The notes under the pieces: model-generated
The model's input: the letters and a program-made list of their open reading frames with translations, nothing else
The model's database searches: none
Told to the model about the DNA's origin: nothing
In this document: piece by piece, positions 37,049-40,425 of the stretch
Numbering within the stretch: the first letter of the stretch is position 1
How the letters are laid out: every line of letters begins with the position of its first letter
Source: an uncultured Bacteroidales bacterium
Lineage (GTDB): Bacteria; Bacteroidota; Bacteroidia; Bacteroidales; P3
Length of the DNA stretch: 40,425 bases
Reading direction: 5' to 3'
Assembly (NCBI GenBank): GCA_937915785.1
Contig: CALGGY010000002.1
Location: 1-40,425, forward strand
Made by a program: the position numbers and the translations under genes

Positions 37049-37960
37049 TCATGAATTCTTTTGTGCCATCACTCTGGCAATACGTGCTATCTCTGTGCGC
37101 AGGCTCTCGGGCTTGAGCACCTCCATAGTCTCGCCATGATGCAGAATCTCCTGCACAAAGTCGAACGACGGGCGCAGGTAATAGCTGAACACCGTGTGGT
37201 CCATGGTGCGTTCCACCTCTTTCTGCGAGTGGTGCAGGGGTAGCGACCGCAGATATTTGGCCTGGAAGTCGTCCACCTTCAGGTATATCATTTCCGGTTC
37301 CGTTTTGTGGTCGCTGATAATGCCGAAACATGTGCTGAAAAACTCCTCGGCGTCGAAATCATCCGGAGGGGTGAAGTCGGTGAACTCCTCGTCGATATTG
37401 CTCATACGGTCGAGGGCGTAGGTCTTGAGCGGGCCGTCGCCGTATTTGGCCAGCAGGTACCAGCGCCGTTTGAAAATCTTTAGCGCGTATGGCTCCACGT
37501 TGTACAGCGTCGATTCCTTGTTGCTGTCCATCCAAAAGGGTTTGTAGGTGAATGTCAGCGTTTTGCCGTTGTCCATGGCCTCCAGTATGTCCGTAAAGTT
37601 TTCGCGTCCCGACGGCACTTCTTCCAGCAGTATGCGCTTTTTCAGGGGTTCTTTCACGTCGGTGGAGCAGCTCAGCGAAAGGGCGTCAAGCAGCCAGCTT
37701 TTAAATCCCGAATTGTCGTTCAGGTCGGTGCTGTTGCTTATATAGTATCTGTTCAGGTTTTTGCCTTTGATACATTTTATTTCGATGCCGAAAAGGTCGT
37801 AAACCGCATTGATATGGTTGTGGAACGTGCGTTTGGCGTATTCCGTGGCGTCCTTTTCGAGCCATTTCGAGGCGATGTCGTTGAAAGTTATCCCTTGCCT
37901 GCCAGCTTTATGCACTATGGTTATAAGCCATATGTATTTATTAATCAGATTTTTAGTCAC
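37049..37960 (-). CDS. WYL-domain transcriptional regulator (GTG start)
   Basis: WYL proteins combine an N-terminal winged helix with a ligand-sensing WYL domain and often regulate defence or stress genes. The 303-residue protein starts at GTG 37960 (V/M-TKNLINKYIWLIT). The HTH is at residues 10-60 (ITFNDIASKWLEKDATEYAK). The WYL core is LTFTYKPF…NVEPYALKIFKRRWYLLAKY, then TYALDRMSNI. A C-terminal WCX-like segment (YLKVDDFQAKYLRSLPLHHS) follows. The palindrome CACAATTGTG overlaps the start codon and could be its own operator. It is convergent with the ATPase gene; 36908-37048 holds no gene. Confidence 0.93.
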   Translation of the reverse strand: MTKNLINKYIWLITIVHKAGRQGITFNDIASKWLEKDATEYAKRTFHNHINAVYDLFGIEIKCIKGKNLNRYYISNSTDLNDNSGFKSWLLDALSLSCSTDVKEPLKKRILLEEVPSGRENFTDILEAMDNGKTLTFTYKPFWMDSNKESTLYNVEPYALKIFKRRWYLLAKYGDGPLKTYALDRMSNIDEEFTDFTPPDDFDAEEFFSTCFGIISDHKTEPEMIYLKVDDFQAKYLRSLPLHHSQKEVERTMDHTVFSYYLRPSFDFVQEILHHGETMEVLKPESLRTEIARIARVMAQKNS

Positions 37961-37994
37961 AATTGTGATGGTTTTTGTTTGTGATGCAAATATA
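37958..37994 (-). promoter_or_regulatory. WYL regulator promoter and palindromic operator candidate
   Basis: On the minus strand TATATTTG (37987-37994) is a consensus -7 element. The perfect palindrome CACAATTGTG (37958-37967) lies at the translation start, suiting a repressor site. The -33 element is weak. Confidence 0.6.
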
Positions 37995-38128
37995 CAAATT
38001 ACGTGTGAAATTTTGTTGCACAGCTAAAAAAGTTGAAAATTGTAATTTTTTAGTTGTCAGTTTGTGGTTGCCAGTTGTCAGTTTGCAGTTGAAAGATGCG
38101 GGGGGGCGACAAGCTCACCCACCGCTCG

Positions 38129-38151
38129 GTGCCTGAGTCAGTCGAAGGCAC
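38129..38151. repeat. Palindromic intergenic repeat
   Basis: GTGCCT at 38129-38134 and AGGCAC at 38146-38151 enclose GAGTCAGTCGA. The layout resembles repeats dispersed between genes in Bacteroidota. The surrounding 38000-38390 gap also has two GTTGTCAGTTTG copies near 38050-38085, and no gene. Confidence 0.5.
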
Positions 38152-38393
38152 TCCTTTACTCCTTCACAACTTAACATCTTCACTTATTAATACCTTGACC
38201 TTCAGACAGACAAAAAAGGACCACAGAAGTGCTTTGTGCCGGAAGACGGCTGTTGTAATTTCGCACCGAAAAGCGGAGTGAAAAAACGTCGGATTTCGAC
38301 AATCAAAACCTAAAAAGATACTAATAGCTATTTGTAATAAATTGTAGAACAATGTTTTGTGTAAGTGTGCAATGTTTTTTCACACTCGGTTTT

Positions 38394-38401
38394 TAATTTT
38401 G
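38394..38401 (+). promoter_or_regulatory. -7 element of the 94-residue gene
   Basis: TAATTTTG matches TAnnTTTG and lies 7 bases before the ATG, so the mRNA would be almost leaderless. A TGTTTT about 20 bases upstream may act as the -33 element. Confidence 0.55.
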
Positions 38402-38408
38402 CATCGTA

Positions 38409-38693
38409 ATGCTTAAAACATATAATGAGATGAAAAAAGAAGGAAACATTTTGAAGACAGTGAGTTACCTCGCCATGCAGATGGAGAACCCCGAAACCTA
38501 CCTCATCAACGCTATCCTGCCCGGCACTCTGTCGGAGCAAGAGAAAAGAGAGTATCGCCGTGGCCGTTATGTGGACGACGATGACGAAAAAAAAACTTTC
38601 ACCGCTAAGACCATGACGGAGGTTGTGAATAAAAATGTGTATCTATCGAAGTATCTGGGAGTTACCCAGTTGCAGTCGACACTTTTGCGTTAG
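38409..38693 (+). CDS. Hypothetical 94-residue protein
   Basis: I do not recognise this family. The protein is soluble and charged. It begins with a helix (MLKTYNEMKKEGNILKTVSY), continues with QMENPETYLINAILPGTLSE, and has a strongly acidic/basic middle (RRGRYVDDDDEKKTF). The C-terminus is TAKTMTEVVNKNVYLSKYLG. It has its own promoter and a terminator overlapping the stop codon, so it is a single-gene unit. A second ATG at residue 8 (MKKEGN) is a possible alternative start. Confidence 0.6.
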   Translation: MLKTYNEMKKEGNILKTVSYLAMQMENPETYLINAILPGTLSEQEKREYRRGRYVDDDDEKKTFTAKTMTEVVNKNVYLSKYLGVTQLQSTLLR

Positions 38694-38715
38694 CGTTAGC
38701 AAAATCTTCTTTTTT
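38683..38715 (+). terminator. Terminator overlapping the stop of the 94-residue gene
   Basis: TTTTGC (38683-38688) pairs with GCAAAA (38699-38704) around a 10-base loop, then TCTTCTTTTTT. The stem is short, so efficiency is uncertain. Confidence 0.55.
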
Positions 38716-38725
38716 GGGGGGAGGG

Positions 38726-38813
38726 GTATATGGCTAATTGCCAAACCGTTGCAATTTGGACTTTATTTAGACCTGCGCTGAGTGGCGGGATTTGTGTATT
38801 TTTGCAGGCGTAA
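38726..38813 (+). repeat. 88-bp dispersed repeat, copy B (carries a promoter)
   Basis: This is the second copy of the block at 30606-30693, with a preserved hairpin and -7 element TATTTTTG (38797-38804). No small gene like the one after copy A follows; 38814-38930 is A-rich with no convincing gene. Confidence 0.85.
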
Positions 38814-38938
38814 TTGGATGATGCCGCCACTCCTATATCATTTAATACAAAGGAATTGGCAACAAGTATCCAAAGCTGCGAATAATATGAAAAACATAAA
38901 AAAACAAAAAAAAATGCGTCGGTGTCAGAAAATATTCG

Positions 38939-39179
38939 TATCTTTGCAACGAGTTTACAAAGTTGGTAAACTATGGCAAAACGCATATTGGATAAGCTCC
39001 TTTAGTGGAAAATCGCCAGTTTTCGACCAAACAGAAGGAGGGATACCGACGCTTTTTGCCTGCATGTGCAATTGTTGCATCCATGCAGGCATAAGACATT
39101 TTCCGGACTCCCCGTTTCTGTTAAGGTCTCTGGCGATACCGCTGCTAAAACGGACTCCATCTATGGCTTATGCCTTGTT
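38939..39179 (+). ncRNA. Strongly folded transcript or 5' leader of unknown class
   Basis: A consensus -7 element TATCTTTG (38939-38946) precedes AGTTTAC/GTAAACT, a hairpin at the expected RNA start (38952-38971). A nested rod follows: ATCGCCAG (39012-39019) with CTGGCGAT (39130-39137), AACAGAA (39030-39036) with TTCTGTT (39116-39122), and an inner hairpin GCCTGCATG-TGCAA / TTGCA-CATGCAGGC (39058-39090). GGCATAAG (39088-39095) is also complementary to CTTATGCC (39167-39174), just ahead of TTGTTTTATTTT, so alternative folds are possible. It could be a small RNA or a leader controlling the secreted-protein gene 24 bases downstream. Confidence 0.5.
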
Positions 39180-39202
39180 TTATTTTAGTTTGATATTTTA
39201 AA

Positions 39203-39922
39203 ATGCTGAAAATTATGAAATTAAATAGAGAAAGAAAAAATAGTGTGCAGAAAGTTTTTTTATCGGTTGTGTTGTTTGTCGCACTGACAATGCCAAATAC
39301 GACAATGGCACAAAACAGCCGTGAATATATCCGTAAAACGATAAGTCAAAAAGGACAATGCAGGAATGTCGCTATTACAAATTTTGGCGGCAGCGTTATG
39401 CTTTACGGGAAAAACGGATATGCATACAAAGACATATCACCGCTTTTAGCTTCAAAAATCAAGAATTTAGCAACGGAGAGAAAATATATAGACGACATTC
39501 AACTAACTAATACAGGCTCATGGATTATTTTGGCAGAAGATGTTGTGTGGTATGATATTCCTGCTGGTCTTGAGAAACAACTCAAAAATTTTTACAATTT
39601 AGGGGAGAAAATCACGGCTGTGACCCTTAATGATTATGGAGAATGGATTGTTGTCGGGACAAAAGAAATAGCAGCATCTTCTTATAAATATATAAACTGG
39701 CTGAAAGACGGGATCTCTTCTTATGGCAATTTGCGGACTGTTCATATGACCGATGACGCTATTGTTGCTGTTTTTGAAAGGGGGTTCAAGTATGGAGGAG
39801 AAACGCCCCAGTCTCTCATAAAAGCAATAAAGGAGGCGGATTTTGAAGTTTACAAAGTCAAATTTGTTGGAAAATCGTGGTTTATAGCAAGTAAAAATGG
39901 CAAATGCAAATACTATATGTAA
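39203..39922 (+). CDS. Secreted repetitive beta-type hypothetical protein
   Basis: The 239-residue protein has a signal peptide after a charged N-terminus (NSVQKVFLSVVLFVALTMPN, cleavage near TTMAQ-NS, about residue 37). The mature part contains repeats of about 40-45 residues with a W-I-I/V core: VAITNFGGSVMLYGKNGYAY, IQLTNTGSWIILAEDVVWYD, VTLNDYGEWIVVGTKEIA and VKFVGKSWFIASKNG. These look like blades of a small beta-propeller. No catalytic motif or known family is seen. ATG 39215 (MKLNRERKN) is an equally good start. The zinc-ribbon gene follows 43 bases later. Confidence 0.72.
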   Translation: MLKIMKLNRERKNSVQKVFLSVVLFVALTMPNTTMAQNSREYIRKTISQKGQCRNVAITNFGGSVMLYGKNGYAYKDISPLLASKIKNLATERKYIDDIQLTNTGSWIILAEDVVWYDIPAGLEKQLKNFYNLGEKITAVTLNDYGEWIVVGTKEIAASSYKYINWLKDGISSYGNLRTVHMTDDAIVAVFERGFKYGGETPQSLIKAIKEADFEVYKVKFVGKSWFIASKNGKCKYYM

Positions 39923-39965
39923 AACATATTTCAAAGTGTAATATAACCTATTAAAACACAAAATC

Positions 39966-40133
39966 ATGGATATTATTAATTGCCCTTATTGTGGCCAGCA
40001 AATCAGTAGCATGGCTCCAAAATGTCCAAAATGCGGGAATATCACAAATATTGCTCAAAATCAGAGTAGCGTGAGTGACGATACAACACAAAACGCAACA
40101 AAAGTTATTAATAACCTAAAATTCGCAAGTTGA
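39966..40133 (+). CDS. Short zinc-ribbon protein
   Basis: A 55-residue protein starts MDIINCPYCGQQISSMAPKC and holds two CxxC knuckles, CPYC (residues 6-9) and CPKC (20-23), forming a zinc ribbon. A polar tail (NQSSVSDDTTQNATKVINN) ends in LKFAS. In related proteins such ribbons are usually followed by TM or other domains, so this one may be a remnant cut short by the neighbouring insertion sequence. That is inference; no homologous downstream frame was found. Confidence 0.65.
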   Translation: MDIINCPYCGQQISSMAPKCPKCGNITNIAQNQSSVSDDTTQNATKVINNLKFAS

Positions 40134-40285
40134 AAAAAAAGGACATGTTGGCGGAAAAGTTGTGATAAAGCACTTGATATATCCAGATAATTTACTAAGA
40201 AAACAGCAAAATACGTCTTTTGCGAGCACAACTCCCCCCACCCAAACAAATAGGGAAAGGCGGGAAAAGCCAAAAAAACAGCCGC

Positions 40286-40425
40286 TCATAACCGCAGGCA
40301 GTCGTATGGCTTGTCGGTGTAGAGCCGCAACCACATCTGACCGCCCTTCACCACCCACTTGAAAGGCACAGTCATGAAATTACGCACCACCCTCTTCATT
40401 CTCGACGTTTCGGCAATGTTTGAAC
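40286..40425 (-). mobile_element. C-terminal end of an IS1380-type transposase, cut by window edge
   Basis: Minus-strand frame from 40423: SNIAETSRMKRVVRNF, then MTVPFKWVVKGGQMWLRLYT and DKPYDCLRL, ending in a stop at 40286. This is the characteristic C-terminus of IS1380-family DDE transposases, which are common in Bacteroidota. The rest of the element lies beyond the window. Its terminal inverted repeat should lie between 40134 and 40285, but I could not identify it without the other end. Confidence 0.8.

Noticed and set aside
38782..39201. 139-residue open frame
   Set aside because: It has no protein-like pattern, starts inside the duplicated promoter repeat, crosses another promoter, and lies over a strongly folded RNA-like stretch.

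Overview
The window is a piece of a Bacteroidota chromosome, most likely order Bacteroidales. Four things point there: the gene order tuf–tRNA-Trp–secE–nusG–rplKAJL–rpoBC followed by a DUF3467 gene; several copies of the phylum-specific promoter (TTTG, about 20 bp, TAnnTTTG); A-rich leaders without Shine-Dalgarno sequences; and families typical of the group (DUF4407, lysyl-tRNA synthetase with a C-terminal extension, an IS1380-type transposase end). The family or genus cannot be fixed from what is visible.

Region 1 (1–13,060) is the core transcription and translation block. It holds the end of tuf, a terminator, tRNA-Trp(CCA), secE, nusG, rplK, rplA, rplJ, rplL, a strong hairpin, rpoB (which appears to need a TTG start), rpoC, a terminator and a DUF3467 gene. 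Region 2 (13,060–21,810) is housekeeping with mixed orientation: a CYTH-domain protein, a large UvrD/RecB-type helicase-nuclease, a YggS-type PLP protein, a small membrane protein, an M20 dipeptidase and lysS with a clear promoter.

Region 3 (21,760–24,340) is accessory. A tight minus-strand operon encodes an HNH nuclease, a coiled-coil acidic protein and a DUF4407 membrane protein. Next come a 119-nt rod-shaped inverted structure, probably a structured RNA, and a frameshifted MNT nucleotidyltransferase antitoxin. Region 4 (24,400–30,560) has a DUF2975/YozG-type regulator pair, a secreted M16 metallopeptidase, and a divergent pair made of an uncharacterised protein and a membrane-anchored Ser/Thr kinase.

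Region 5 (30,600–33,700) contains what I consider the most interesting locus. A two-gene unit encodes a divergent MreB/actin-like protein followed 22 bp later by a miniature FtsZ/tubulin-like protein. Both appear to have lost their nucleotide-binding signatures. An AT-rich gene resembling the uracil-DNA-glycosylase superfamily follows.

Region 6 (33,700–40,425) is a flexible zone. It holds a six-copy promoter-proximal repeat with a strict 32/33-bp period, a DUF4143 AAA ATPase, a second AAA ATPase behind a 14-bp triplicated repeat, a WYL regulator, small orphan genes, an 88-bp duplicated promoter-containing repeat (copies at 30.6 and 38.7 kb), a strongly folded candidate RNA at about 38.95–39.18 kb, a secreted protein, a short zinc-ribbon gene and the 3' end of an IS1380-type transposase.
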